A stretch of DNA of 64,000 nucleotides from NCBI GenBank assembly GCA_018105865.1, contig CM030841.1, positions 8,188,729-8,252,728 of the forward strand, read 5' to 3'. Under the pieces are notes generated by a model. It made no database searches. It worked only from the letters and a program-made list of their open reading frames with translations, and was not told the origin of the DNA. Positions within the stretch are counted from its first letter, which is position 1, and every line of letters begins with the position of its first letter. Shown here one piece after another: positions 1 to 12,220 of the stretch. Position numbers and translations under genes: made by a program. Origin of the DNA: Metaphire vulgaris. Its lineage: Eukaryota; Annelida; Clitellata; Crassiclitellata; Megascolecidae.

Positions 1-833
1 TACTCACTCGCTCGTTGTTGCAGTGCATAAAGCAGACCAGAGGTTTACTGGCGTTCTAACTTCGGGCGTCTAACCCATTGAAGCTTTTCAGCAAATCGCA
101 GGTGATAACAAAAAGTCATCGAGGGTTTGCCTTTGCAGAACAAGAGTAGGGTATACAACAGGAAAAATTACCAGTAACTAAGAGATGGAAGTGTGGAACG
201 TACATCCTGCGGACATCACAGATTTCTTAAATTATCGAAAAGGTGCGGTTTAAAATGAGAAGACTGATTCGCGATGCAGTCGCATACATGTAAATCTCAG
301 AACGAGAATCGTTATTTTAAACAAATAGCAATAACAAGACGATATATCTGCGTTAAAGTAGTCTCTACGATGGAATTGTCAACAGTTCGGTAAATTAATT
401 CGTACTAAATATTAGTGTTAGCGAAGGAAATTGAGCAAAAATCGACAAAACAATCTGTCACTGTTCTCTGGAAACAAGTCCATTATGTGTATTATTGACG
501 GAGCGTTGGGTGGTGGGAGTCGATGACTTTCAAATGTAATTCCGCCAGTTTGCTGCTCTTGGTCCGAACCGGAAACACAATTTCTTCGGAAAGTTTCCCT
601 CTTTTGGCAGCTCGGAGAGAAAACCATACGTACGGCACCATCTAATAAAAATAAACACAACCGATGTGAATGAGATGGAAGCGGAACTTTTGAAGTACAG
701 GCCAGCTTCGTGATCGCTAAGGTTTTTCTAATTCATCGGTCGATTTCCCCGAAACAAGTCTGAAAATGATCAATTCTGTCAGCCTGTTATGCAATATAAA
801 AATCTTTATCCTCGAGCAGCGATTAGTCTTCAC

Positions 834-1085
834 CAGTGGCGTAGACAGAATTCCGGATTGTGATTTGGGGGAGGGGAGGAGGGGGCTACATCGACATTTT
901 AGAGTAAGAAAAAGTGTACGACCAATAGAAGGTAGTCACGGAGTTCTTGACACACTCACATACTCTGTTCCGATGTCATCCTCCCCCGTCACCCCCAAAG
1001 TTCTCAAAATTCTCCACGTTATGTACAAATCACACGACTGGTCCCAGTCAGAATAGGGAGGGCGGCCCCTTGTGCTCCCCGTGAC
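834..1085. mobile_element. hAT-like non-autonomous relic, one end visible
   Basis: Begins CAGTGGCGTAGACAGAATT. Its interior (GGGGCTACATCGACA ... GGAGTTCTTGACAC) is related to 5985-6190, so both are copies of one family. No matching right terminus is seen, so the 3' limit is approximate. Confidence 0.5.
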
Positions 1086-1409
1086 TGATCCAATGATTTC
1101 CGCACGGGCAAAAGCTGCTAAAGCCATCCGTATATCACTTTTTTCTTCTCCCATAAAGACAATGACTACACCATTTCACAAATGATCCGTGGATTCGTGC
1201 ACATGGCGCAATCCAGCCGTATGTTGATTTAGTGAAATCATTTTCTGCCATAGGGGTGAGCTTATATTGGGCCGCTATAGGCTCAAGCTCCCGCTTTTAA
1301 GAGGATACAGTGTAAGCTAAGGAAGGGAACGATACAGGGGTTGGGCTCACCCTTTTTAAATTAAAATTTGCGACTACGCTTTCTAGGTGCATTTGGTGGA
1401 AAGATAGCT

Positions 1410-1599
1410 CAGAGATGTCCATGGGTTGGGTTGGATTGGATTGAGTTGGGTTAGGTCAGACTTTTCCATATTAATGGTGAGTTTAGTCGGTCTTGCTCTT
1501 TCCCTCTGACTGATCTCTGGAATGACCTGGTCTTTTGCGGATGGATTTGAAATACCATCGATTGATACCCTTCGGTATTAGAACTGGTGCTATAGAAGT

Positions 1600-1667
<68 letters not shown>

Positions 1668-1834
1668 GATTGGGTTGGGTCAGAATATAAGTCATGGTTT
1701 AAAAAATTGCAATGTTTTACGATGGGTTGGGTTGGTTCATATAACCATGATACCGGCATGTGCTGGGTTGGGTTGGAGATTTGATGGGTTGGTTTGGATT
1801 GGGGTTCTAAAGAATGGATCCATGGACATCTCTG
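1410..1834. mobile_element. GGGTTGG-rich MITE in the last visible ETS intron
   Basis: Ends CAGAGATGTCCATGG / CCATGGACATCTCTG with 8-bp flanks agatagct and agacagct (one mismatch). It lies about 20 bp inside the intron from the ETS exon-4 donor. It is itself interrupted at about 1480-1667 by a retroelement tail and (TTA)n. Related copies lie at 21990-22115, 44590-44740, 50135-50370 and 62770-62990. Confidence 0.8.
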
Positions 1835-1861
1835 AGACAGCTCATATAGGTTATACTGTAC

Positions 1862-2066
1862 CTAAGCGCTCTGCTGAGTTTTTCGTAGTTCATGAGCAGA
1901 TTCTTCTTGACGAGACCCCAGCGTCTAGCCACTTCCTTGGAGTTGATGATACGGAAAACTCCTTCGCTGCGACTTTCCCACTGAATGACTCGCTCCTGAG
2001 GACCGGTCTCTTCGCTCGTCTTCAACAGTTGACAGATGAACTCCCACAGATGAGTTCCGCGATTCC
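1862..2066 (-). CDS. ETS gene, exon 4: ETS DNA-binding domain, N-terminal two thirds
   Basis: Acceptor atttcgacag|GG and donor CGCTTAG|gtacag bound 205 bp. The product carries GTHLWEFICQLL, VIQWESRSEGVFRI, SKEVARRWG and NYEKLSRALR, the core winged-helix motifs, including the two recognition-helix arginines. The phase-2 donor falls inside the LRY(Y) codons, where the ETS domain should continue in another exon. Reading on gives YSITYMSC and then a stop, as expected for intron. Confidence 0.93.
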
Positions 2067-2199
2067 CTGTCGAAATTCAGAACACAGTCGAATATAAATA
2101 AAAATAAATATTAACAACTAACAATGTAATGTGTTCACGTAGTCCGCTACCGGATAAGTTACCACATAAATCTTAACTTCTAACAACAACAACAACAAC

Positions 2200-2234
<35 letters not shown>

Positions 2235-4646
2235 CAGTGCAATTATATGAGATTTCTGTAGCGCCATTTTACAATCATGTACATTCAGTGGCGTTGCTGG
2301 GGGTTGCCGACCGCACCGGGTGACGCCGCTTACAACATGCAGAGGGCGGCGACGCCAGAACGTCTGTTGTAAATAATTAATTAAATGGGCTAAGCGAGTC
2401 CATTTGTACGTATGAAGTGGTACAGGAGGACTGAAGGGTGTCCATACTGTATTTTTTTGTTTTTAAGGGAGGACACTATGGTTTCACCGTATCGGGTGAC
2501 GTCAACTCTAAATCGTGGAAACAATGTCCGTGGAAGGTCGCTGTTGGAGATCCCCGTATGCCAATCGATATGTGCATGGCTGGTTCCAGGTAAAGAGGCT
2601 TGTACTGTATGCAGTAAAAGGTATGAACGGCACTGCTGGCGGTTCCCGGAACATTCGGTACCGGAGAATTCGGCACCAAAATTTTACTTGTGGAAGATTC
2701 GGTACCGGATAATTCGGTACCGGATGATTCGGTACCGGATAAATCGATACATGTTCGCCATACAAATCAGTAGCCATAACCCTAATTCTAACCCTAACCT
2801 TAATCCTAAAACTGTATAAATCAGTAAAATGAATATAATTATCAATAGTATACCTACCCAAATTCTACTTGAATATTCTACCTAATATATATGGGGCATA
2901 AGCATAGTTCAAAGCCAGAGGGTTGGGACTGGGGAGGTGGGGTAGTAGTGTCCATGTAACTGAATTTGCCATCCTGGAGATCCGCTCCCAATGTTCCGGT
3001 ACCGAATTTCCATGACCGATACCGAATTTTCGGGGAAAAATCTTGACCGAATCTTCCGGTCACCCTGCTGGCAGTGTTTAAAACGGCCGGGGGAAACTGA
3101 CAAAGCCGGGGAAAGTCAGCCACAAGGCTGCTGTTAGTTAATGTAGTATGCCAAAATTTCCGTGGGGAATTTGAAATTTTCGGGGAAAATGACAATTTCC
3201 CCGGAAACGGCCTAGATTAAACCCTGACTGCTGGTCAAAATGAATCGAATGTATCTAAATGTATTCCGTGCATCAGATCATTTGGCAGATGTTTATAATT
3301 GGGCGATCGTCAATAGCTCTTACACCGAACCGATGTAAACGATGTATAGCGTGAAAATTTTGCAACGTTATAATTCATCGGGGCGCACTAAATATACTAT
3401 TTTTTCGTAAAAATTCATCACGAAAGCATAAAACTAATGTTCTCATGGAAAAAACATATTTCAACAAATAGTCTCACAGCAGACACACAGACAACAGAAT
3501 TATGAGTATAGTGCGGCGAGTGTATGATTTCGCTCGATAAATGGATTGCATAATTGGATTCCGATCTAAACGTATCTTGTATCCAATTCACGACTAATGT
3601 ATCCATAATGCTCATTGATTGGTTAAGCCGGTTCCTATTATAATGCCAAATTACATATCAGTGTTTTATCACCAGTGGCGGTTCCAGGAAGTCTTGGTTG
3701 GGGGGGGAAAAATTTATAGGAAGTTGGTGTTGGGGATGCAAAGTGAAGAAGAAAAAAACAAAAGGAAAGAGAGAAAAGGTCATTGTTTGCCCACTAACTG
3801 TTAATAAACCTTGCAAAAAAGGTCGACACGCTAAAAAAAGAAGGTAATTCGCAGTATTTTTCACTAAATTGTTTTAAAATCTCACCGGAAAATAGGTTGA
3901 CAAGCAAAAATAGGTCATCCGGAGCCCCGGTGGGGAGGGATGCATCCCCAGTCATCAACATGGTGGAACCGCCACTGTTTATCACTATGCTTCACAGGCA
4001 ACGATAAGTTAATTATTAGTTTAAGCTCGAATTACAGTGGTTCTCACACAGGGCAGTCCCTACTGAACCACTTTAAACTTTGTTATATTATATTATATAT
4101 TATATTATAATTGGTTACCGTGAGCTCGTTTGCGTCTCGGCAATTTTCGCGTCTTGTCGGAAATCACTTTGGAGCGAAACGCTGGCCTACAGGTCGTATA
4201 CTCCGACTGCATGTACATCATCTGCAGAAGATCGCAGCCAGGTTCGAACTCTGGTTGCACCGGATACATCATCTGACGTTGGCGGTCAAGAGTAAGCGCT
4301 GGTTGGTGGCACCACTGCGGTTGCTGCTGTTGGTCTAGCCGTGTTCGAGCTGGGTCGTAACCGAGCATGGCTGGGTCGCAATGTATTCGTGAAGCGAACT
4401 GATTTGGGTCCTGACTACTTCTGTACACAGGATTAGGGTAATCGTTGTATTCGAACGGCGGCGACTCAAATAGGTCTGAAAAATAAATCGCTGAGGACTA
4501 TGACTATGAGAGCTCACATTCGTTCAATTTCATTTAAATGTCCTCATGCAACACATTGCAATAGTATTATTATAAAATAATATATTATAAATTATGATAT
4601 TATGATGAAATCGTGTTAAACTTTCAACATCACCACCACCATCGCT

Positions 4647-4690
<44 letters not shown>

Positions 4691-7035
4691 CCACTGCCAC
4701 AACTGCCATTATCATCATCACCATCACCATCATCATCAACATCACCACCACCACCATCATCATCATCATCACCATCATCATCATCATCGTCGTTATCGAC
4801 ATATTGTCATCGTCATCATCCCCATCCTCATCCTCATCCTCACCCTCATCCTCACCCTCATCATCATCAACAACAGCACAATATCATCATCAAGTCAGTG
4901 GAATAGCGTGGGTTGTCAGCACCCGTGGACAAAATTGGAAAATTGAGAATTTGCGCCGCATCCAACCAGCTTCCCAAAAAGCCTTTGCGAACAAAAAGCC
5001 TCATCGCATCCGGGATTTGCTGCCCCTTCTGTCATGCTGCCCCTGGACCATCCCCCCCCAAAAAAAAATCCTTGACAATCAAAAATCCAAACAAAAACGT
5101 CATCGCATCCTTGTTTTTATCCAAGATTTGCCAACCCCTTCCGTGTGCCAAAGTGTTATATAAATGATTCTTTTGCAATCGAGAACTTCTTTGGCGCCAT
5201 GATGACAATTCGTTTGACATCAGTCGATCGTCACTTCAGACTGAAATCGTAGTCATTGGCGGCTCCAGGATTTGGCAAGTGGGGGAGACGTTGGGGTGGT
5301 AACTTCTAAGCATGGGGCAACCATTTGTTGATAGGTATGTAGTAGCAAGTAGTAAGTATAGGGTCCCAACAGGGACCACTGGGGGCCAAACATTCAATAG
5401 GTGGGACACCTACCTTACCGGGTCCCCATGTGGAGCCGCCGTTGATCATAGTCAGAAATCATATCCGTGGTGGTTGATTATTGGCTTCTTGCATTTGCTT
5501 TTAAAATGTTTACCTTTTACATTTTGTGCCTGCCATTGCGCACTGGTTTCGATCCTCGAGCAGTTTCTCGGCTGTAAAGCATCCACGCAGTCTCCGTAGC
5601 CGGTTGACCCAAGAGCCAGCATCAACGATGGATCCAGTTTCTCGTCTTCTGGAGAGCAGTCTAAAACCGTTTGTCATAAGCTATGATCACCACTGCTCTT
5701 CGAACAATTTCGAATTGAGTCCTAGCGGCATAGAAATGAAGCTAAACCTTGTTTCAGAAAATGTAATTAATGCATTCAGCTTAAGACGGCCACAAAACAT
5801 TCCTCCAAAGACGTCAATTTGGTCTGATAGGACAGAAATTAGGCATGCCACTAGCTGCATTTTAAACGGACCTCAGTGTTACCCTGGATTTAAAAAGCGC
5901 CATTTTATGATAGTCTGCTCTGTAATATATGTTTGGCAATTGTTTACGAGGTGGCTTGCTACTTTCAGACGAATTAATTGCAACGGCGCATTCAGGATTC
6001 CTGAATAGGGGGGGGGCACATCGACCATATTCGAGTTTTAAGAGCCTGTTAGCGTAAAACGTCGCCAAGGAGTTCTTAGCACGTTCACATCCGTATATGC
6101 CGATTCTGTGCCAATCATCTTACCTACCTACACCCGCCCCGATAAATATCTCAAGGGTTTAGCGCAAATCCAACGACTGATCCAAACCAGAATTGGGGCC
6201 CTGTCACCCCGTGTTCACCCTGCGGTCGCGCCGATTACTAGTTGCTCACGCGAACAGCAAGAGACAGTGGAAATCGACACAAAATAACATATGGTCTATT
6301 TTACGATGTACAATATTATTCATTGCGCTGCTTGTCGCTGACGATTTCGTGTTTTTAAGAAGACAGAGATTCATTACAGTCTTCGGACATTAACTACAAC
6401 AGGGGCATTCAAATGGCGGCCCGCGGGCCAGATTCGCCCCTCCAAGGGGTTCGAAATGACCCGCGACCATAGTAAAATTATAGATAATTTTTCTAGTAAA
6501 TAAAAATGTTCAATATTATGTTTTCAGCCTATCGGTGCCTGTTTTCTATTACTTATGAACTATAGTTTCACGAAACACCAGATCTTCCGGCACTCGTCAT
6601 AAAAAATTGGCCTTTCATGAAATTTAGCTGCATTCCCCTGAAATACAGCGAAATATATCGGGCTCAGTAATTCTGTCGATAGTTCATTTTTTTGAAATGA
6701 GGAAAAGTGTTGTTCTACTAATACTGACCGCCATATTGGATACTGTTCGCTGGTTTTTGCAGTTCCTCTTTCGACCAGACAAAGCACGACTCTTCCTTGA
6801 CTTCTGGAATACTCTCGTATTCATCTGTCATCAGGAAATGAAAATAATTATTGATGACTTGTTCAAAATCTATTCGTCAGTGAACTCCGTGATAAACGGA
6901 ATTTCTAGTGGAGACTGTGGAGTGGATGAACGTTTTTTGATGCGGAATTCTTGGATTTTAGCGTTTTATCACGATTTTCATTATTTTTGCGTACTATTTG
7001 CGGGTTATGGCAGAAATGGCGGATTTTGATGATAT

Positions 7036-7098
<63 letters not shown>

Positions 7099-8120
7099 TA
7101 GCGACAGAGCTTTAAGCTTCTGAGTAGGATCCCTCGGACATGTGTTTAACAACCAGGACTACTGTTTTCAATCTTACTCGTATTGAGTTCATGGATCGCT
7201 TTGAAGGTCTGGCGACCGTAGCTAGGTTCTCGGTCGGCGAACTCGTCTTCGGTCACGTGACAGAGATCGTCCCAGAGAAGATTCTGGAATCCTTCGCCTT
7301 TCAGCTCCGAGCCGTTGATGTCCGCGGCAGCGGAGGAGGAGTTTCTGGCCATGCAGCAGATCAGGTTGACGACGTCGTCGCTCGACCAGTGGACCGGATC
7401 GATTCTCTGCCAACTTTCGAGATCCACGCCTGCGAAAGAGACACTCAAAATTCAGCCTCCCCCTATTAGGCCTATTCTATTTATCTATTTTAAAATGTAT
7501 CTATAATTCTATATACAGAGGGGCTTCTCTCTCTCTCTCTCTCTCTGCATTCTGAACTGACGTCTCATCAAATCGAGAAACCATCAGGGTTGGAGTTGGA
7601 GTTGGGTTGGTTGGTTGGGGTTGACCCCTCCAGCTAACTTTGCAACCCTCCCAAAAATCGCATATCTGGTACATGCAGTTTCTGTCCTGCATTGAATATC
7701 AGGCCTCAACCCCCCCCCAGCTCAAATTTCACAACTCCAACACTGGAAACCATATTGCTCTTTGATGCAGTTACAGTAGAAATTTTCTCGTATGCCAATG
7801 ACACAGCCCCTCCCCCAAAAAAAACAACAACTTGGCGATCACAAAACGTCGTACTGCTAACCTAACATTAATAATAAAGACACTTATCTTCAGTGGCGTT
7901 AGTGAAACTTCTGTCGCGTAGAGCGTTAATTGAAAGTCTTACCAGATGTGAAAGCTGCCTCGGACGGATTGTAGCTGTCTTGCGTGTACGTTGTCTCTCT
8001 TTCGACGAACTTTTTGGAGTCGGCGTCCGAAGTGTAAAAGTACGGCCAGTAGCTGCTACACAGCTGGCCTGTCTGTGTTGGCGTCTCTTTCGCAACGAAG
8101 TTTCTGTCCCAGGAATCCAT
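1862..8120 (-). CDS. ETS-family transcription factor with PNT domain, 3' end outside window
   Basis: Four exons join in frame: 8120-7943 (ends phase 1), 7429-7178 (1 to 1), 4475-4119 (1 to 1) and 2066-1862 (ends phase 2), giving about 330 residues. Residues about 68-142 form a Pointed/SAM domain (DPVHWSSDDV ... CHVTEDEFADREPSYG). Residues 145-262 are a Q-rich, low-complexity linker ending in a basic stretch (KLPRRKRAHG) that could be a nuclear localisation signal. The ETS DNA-binding domain starts at residue 265 (RGTHLWEF) and reaches the recognition helix MNYEKLSRALR. PNT followed by basic linker and RGTHLWEF resembles the ESE group (ELF3/EHF/ELF5); an SPDEF/Ets4 relation is the alternative. 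Such proteins bind GGAA sites in the nucleus and often act in epithelia. The final exon, expected to start at the YYY motif, is not found and probably lies left of position 1. Confidence 0.92.
2655..2815. repeat. TTCGGTACCGGA units next to telomere-like repeats
   Basis: Four to five units of about 15 bp (ATTCGGTACCGGATA) are followed by CCCTAATTCTAACCCTAACC at 2779-2805. Inverted relatives occur at 2990-3055. Lies in ETS intron 3. Confidence 0.75.
3072..3226. mobile_element. MITE, CAGTGTTTAATCTAG family
   Basis: Left end CAGTGTTTAAAACGGCC, right end GGCCTAGATTAAACCCTG; flanks cctgctgg / actgctgg. The 155-bp interior matches 13484-13903, 17959-18154 and 23924-24103. Confidence 0.8.
3673..3977. 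mobile_element. hAT-type MITE
   Basis: Perfect 14-bp inverted ends CAGTGGCGGTTCCA / TGGAACCGCCACTG and a perfect 8-bp target duplication tttatcac. The interior holds TGACAAGCAAAAATAGGTCA, a form of the shared internal word. Sits in ETS intron 3. Confidence 0.92.
4119..4475 (-). CDS. ETS gene, exon 3: linker and basic region
   Basis: Acceptor tttatttttcag|AC and donor CTCACG|gtaacc bound 357 bp, phase 1 to phase 1. The product starts LFESPPFEYNDYPNP, contains QQQQPQ and several MM/MYM clusters, and ends with the basic KTRKLPRRKRAHG directly before the ETS domain. Low-complexity linkers and basic patches at this place are common in ESE-type ETS factors; a nuclear-localisation or DNA minor-groove role is inferred. 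Confidence 0.85.
5254..5444. mobile_element. hAT-type MITE
   Basis: Ends CATTGGCGGCTCCA / TGGAGCCGCCGTTG; duplication atcgtagt / atcatagt (one mismatch). Related to the 3673 family by its ends. Sits in ETS intron 2. Confidence 0.85.
6405..6550. mobile_element. hAT terminus, single end
   Basis: CAGGGGCATTCAAATGGCGG followed by CCCGCGGGCCAGAT resembles termini of hAT elements known from many animals. The 6550-7030 sequence beyond it may be decayed transposase but has no motif I can defend. Confidence 0.45.
7178..7429 (-). CDS. ETS gene, exon 2: Pointed (PNT/SAM) domain
   Basis: The exon runs from acceptor ctctttcgcag|GC to donor AATACGA|gtaaga: 252 bp, phase 1 at both ends. The product has tryptophans and an acidic/hydrophobic spacing like ETS Pointed domains, with DINGSEL and CHVTEDEFADREPSYGRQ matching the C-terminal helices (compare LCSLTEEDF in ETS1-like proteins, from family knowledge). 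PNT domains mediate protein-protein contacts. The symmetric phase makes this a self-contained domain exon. Confidence 0.9.
7943..8120 (-). CDS. ETS gene, coding exon 1
   Basis: The ATG at 8120-8118 begins MDSWDRNFVAKE and has an in-frame TAG immediately upstream, which supports this start. The exon encodes 59 residues rich in S, T and Y and ends at CATCTG|gtaaga, phase 1. The split Gly codon (G|GC) joins cleanly to the next exon at 7429. The N-terminal segment has no domain I recognise. Confidence 0.85.
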
Positions 8121-8226
8121 CTATTTCATCAAACCAGTCTCCATAAGATCAAGAAGTATTCAACGTTCTATCGAGAAGTATAGTAACTGAAGACGGCAAG
8201 AGATACAGAGAAAAAGAGGAATAAAC

Positions 8227-8335
8227 TAGGGCTGCGGATATTAACGATTAATTAATTAATCGATTAATCGTTAAAATTTTTAATCGATTGAATTTTCTTT
8301 AATCGAATAATTTTTCGATTGAATTTTAATATTGT
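8227..8335. mobile_element. hAT-like terminus rich in TTAATCGATTAATCG
   Basis: Begins TAGGGCTGCGGATATTAACG and continues with repeated ATTAATCG. Similar in style to the complete element at 56326-56705. No second terminus is visible. Confidence 0.45.
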
Positions 8336-9436
8336 TGCAACTTATTTACTTGAATACCTACTTAGCTTATACTATATTTCTATTTCGTTCAGACGACAAT
8401 GGCGAGTAGTGAAAGCCATGCCGCAGCTAATTGCATCTAAAGGGGAGAGATGAGCAAACACTAAAATTTGACATTTGATGGAGTTAAGTAGATCAAGCAA
8501 CAACCTTATGCGCTATCTGTTGGCAGTTTTACACTCTGCAATATTACATGCTTCTGTTAAGTCGACTAACACGTTCCAGGTCTGTCAAAATGTTTGAAGA
8601 GTTGTGTCTTTATAGGTGTACGAGACACAAAAACTAAGAACAGCCCTCAACTGATAACCACAAGTACTCTATAAAAAATTCCCAACCGACGCCCACACAA
8701 CTCGCAATAGAACAAACGGATGCTTATTAAAGGCGAGCCTATATACGTTTTACGTCACGATGGCTCCACTGGTCCAATGACTGACGATATAGTCACCTTT
8801 TGCGTTCTGGGCATTAGCCGTAGCCTCGGGATAGAGTAACAGAAGGGGCGGGCTACTCTTATTCGGGCCTCGGCAAGTCGAGAGATTTGTGCAAAACCGA
8901 TGAGAATTTAATTATCAGTTGGTGTAGAGTGATTACTGAGTAATACTGACATTACGTCATCATAATTGTAGTTTAGACATAATATGCCTAACAACTAAAG
9001 ATTTTTACCTAGCATTAACCTAATTTTCTATGAGACCCCGATGTGGGAGCTCATGACCGCCCCCCCCCCAAGTTCCCTAATCGAATCTCGAAATGTCGTT
9101 CTGTAGACGCCTCGGCATAAACATAATCTAGTTAACATGATCTAGTCAACATGATCTAGCTGCAGCCATTATTGTCGAGACGATAATATCATGTCGGCAC
9201 TTTCCAAGTTCTTCTAGTCGAAGCAGTCCGAGTGTTTCAAGGAAACTTTACCAGAACGCAATTTTCGAAAGCTGAAGGCGCGTCAAAAGAAAGAAAATGC
9301 ACGCCTATTAGTTTAAAAAACGTGGCGAAACTCAAAACGTTTAGTAGGCCTAAATATTTAATTTCTTTTCTTTGCTAACTGACTAAAACTACGTCAAGTT
9401 TCGCTGATCTACATTAAAACCGTCGTTGCTCTATCC

Positions 9437-9485
<49 letters not shown>

Positions 9486-10270
9486 TTCTCTTTCTCACTT
9501 TCTCTCTGACTTTTCTTGCAGCTGCATATTATTTCCCTTTCAACGGCACATCTTCCCTGTACCACAACACAATTATTTGTGAGCAATTGAATACTTAAAC
9601 TTTAATTGAAGTCCTGCAGAACAGTAACCAAATTCGAATAATTTTCGTTTTTTATGGACAGACTTTGAATTTGACTTCTCAGGTTCTATGAAAGTTTGAG
9701 ACTTTTCTAAATCAAAATTACGCCCAGAATCATCTTTGAGGCGTCATTCAGAGTTAGAGAAATGCTCTCATAAAGACAGATCAAGCTCCACATAGCCTTA
9801 CAAACCTCTCTTTAAAAACCTCGATAACTCCATCTTACGCCACCTCCCTTACAGGTAAATTCCATTAAAACTCTTTGGTTCGCCACGCTTCCTCTTCTAA
9901 TTTCTTCCTGATAATTCGCCGATCTTTCTAACTCGATTCTTTTGCGAATTTTGCGACAGTTAGCGTACAAGAAAGCGATCCAGAATGACATCATAGAAGC
10001 ACGGGTGTCGGAGGTTGCATAGTGGTGCTTCTGCACCCCCTGGAAACGATAAAACATTTTAAAATAGAAATTATTAATTATTAATATTTAAAGAGACAGC
10101 AATGTAATACAAAGTTAATTTTTTTGTCAAAGATATCGGTAAACTTCAATATTAGCGATAAATAAAAAATAGGTGAACAGTCCAATAGATCTTTCTAGTG
10201 CCTTCAGGTAAATAAAATTTTGCACCTCCTAAAAAATTCTGCCGACGCCCATGCATAGAAGCCGATAGAT
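8336..10270. other. Intergenic, no gene recognised
   Basis: Upstream of the ETS gene. Contains a CT microsatellite (9441-9495) and otherwise AT-rich unique-looking sequence. No exon with convincing splice sites was seen. The ETS promoter should lie near 8121-8700 but has no clear TATA box. Confidence 0.5.
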
Positions 10271-10354
10271 CAGTGGTTCTTAAACTTGTTTGAGGTACCG
10301 AACCCTCACCAGCTTCATATGCACATTACCGAACCCACCTTTATGTAAAACTAA

Positions 10355-10388
<34 letters not shown>

Positions 10389-10482
10389 TCGGGTGAGTGT
10401 CTTTACCTCCCTCCGCCGAACCCCCGAGACGAACTCACCGAACCCCTATAGGGTTCGATCAAACCCAGTTTAAGAACCACTG
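10271..10482. mobile_element. hAT-type MITE carrying a (TA)n tract
   Basis: Ends CAGTGGTTCTTAAACT / AGTTTAAGAACCACTG; perfect 8-bp duplication cgatagat at 10263-10270 and 10483-10490. A (TA)n microsatellite (10361-10385) lies inside. Confidence 0.93.
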
Positions 10483-11619
10483 CGATAGATCGCTGCGCTT
10501 GGACCCGTACGGGCGTCAAGATGGTTAACCACAGCCACGCTTTTCTTCCGCGTCAACATCCTAACCGGAACGCTATTTCGTAAGAGCTTCTAATGGTAGT
10601 CATCAACGTCTTCTGGATTGGTAGAAATATTATCGGAATTTCCTTCTCGACATTTTATTAACACAACAGGAAGACGCTAGTGTTGTCTCGTCACTGGGAC
10701 GACCTGTTGATGGAAATAGGAAGAACGAAAAGGGGCCTGGCCCAGCCGTGCGAGATCTTTAATCTAAGGGTCCGCCAGCAGCCAACGTTACTGGTCAACC
10801 ACTTATGTTGCTAAAAGGGTCGTCGACAGAGTCCTTTATCTCCCGAAACTACAGACGTCATAACCTCAATAAAATGTCTGCCCGTGGGGTACACTATAGG
10901 ACCGAACCGAAGAAGTAGGTGTGTGTACTATCAAACCTGGATCTCTTATAAATCCAGCCCCTTGGATTTATGCAGCTCTTGATGATAATACATTAGTCAT
11001 CAGAAAAAAACGCCTACGTAGACGTACAGGTGAGAGAGACGGAACCTCTGAGTCACGGACGACGCACTCAGATTCCAACCACATTAATGTACTGCAGATC
11101 ACTCGTGAATTTGTTCAAGCCTCTGACTTAGGATACTTCGTTCACGGATGCACACACTCAAATCGTCTTTTACTTAATCCAGCTAAAACTCAGCTCACTT
11201 AGTTTGGTACTCGAGGTCAGCTCTCAAAATTCGTCCACCTGTCCTTGCAGTCTGCCTTCCCTGACCTATATCTCTCTCTCTCTCTTCTGTTCGTGATCTT
11301 GGCATAACTTGGCGTCACACTTAATACGTCACTTTCCTTCACGGATCAAATCGCAGGCCTAACAAAGAGCTGCGTGTACAGACTGCGCAGGCTCCGGGAA
11401 GTCAGGAAAACACTTTCCACCTCTGTCACCTTACGGTGTGTTCTCGCCACGGTGGTCTCCGCGGTCGACTATACTGCAACAGTCTCGTTTATGGTGTTCT
11501 GAACTACTTACTATCCAAAATCCAGACTATCCTAAACGTCGCCGCCAGGCTAATCTACCATCAGGATCGCCGGGCGAGCAATAACACCTCTTATGAGAGA
11601 CAGACTCCACTGGCTCCGA

Positions 11620-11876
11620 CAGTGCCGGATTAAGCACCGTGGAGGCCCATAGGCAGTCAAAATTTTGGGACCCCAGGGGCCAGGCCCCAAATTACTACTA
11701 GAACGCCATTGAAGTGTAAACATTATTGTATGACGTCAGCGTCGTCACGTGCCTTTTGCATAGCGCTATTCTTAAAAATAAGTAAGTAAAAATTTCTTCA
11801 CTGTCTTGCGGGGCCTCTAAAATTCGCGAGACCCATAGGCAGTTGCCTACTCTGCCTAATGGGTAATCCGGCACTG
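11620..11876. mobile_element. hAT-type MITE inside the LINE
   Basis: Ends CAGTGCCGGATTA / TAATCCGGCACTG; duplication ggctccga / agctccga (one mismatch). It interrupts the LINE peptide between HWLR and LRVRER. Confidence 0.88.
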
Positions 11877-12220
11877 AGCTCCGAGTTCGGGAGCGAATCA
11901 TCTTTAAAAGATGCCTAATAATTCACGGCATCAGCACCAGCCAAGCCAGTCCGAAGTACTTGGAGCGACTTCTGACACCCGCTAGAGACGCACTTAGACG
12001 TTCGACATTGAGATCAGCATCCTCTCTCTCGACCTCGATGTCCCGAAACCGCTAAAGATTCCAACCCTCGGTGATCGCGCCTTCTCCCGAGGCGGACCAC
12101 TCCAGTGGAATACCATTCCACCTGAAATTAGGAAGATCAAAGCTCGGCCCATCTTCAAAAAATACTGAAAAGTCATCTTGACCTCTGCATACGTAATTTA
12201 GCAACTGCTGATTCTATGGG

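Noticed and set aside
418..660. Candidate last exon of the ETS gene (LDGAVRMVFSPSC after ttttattag)
   Set aside because: It lacks the YYY segment that must follow LR, and the phase does not match the exon-4 donor.
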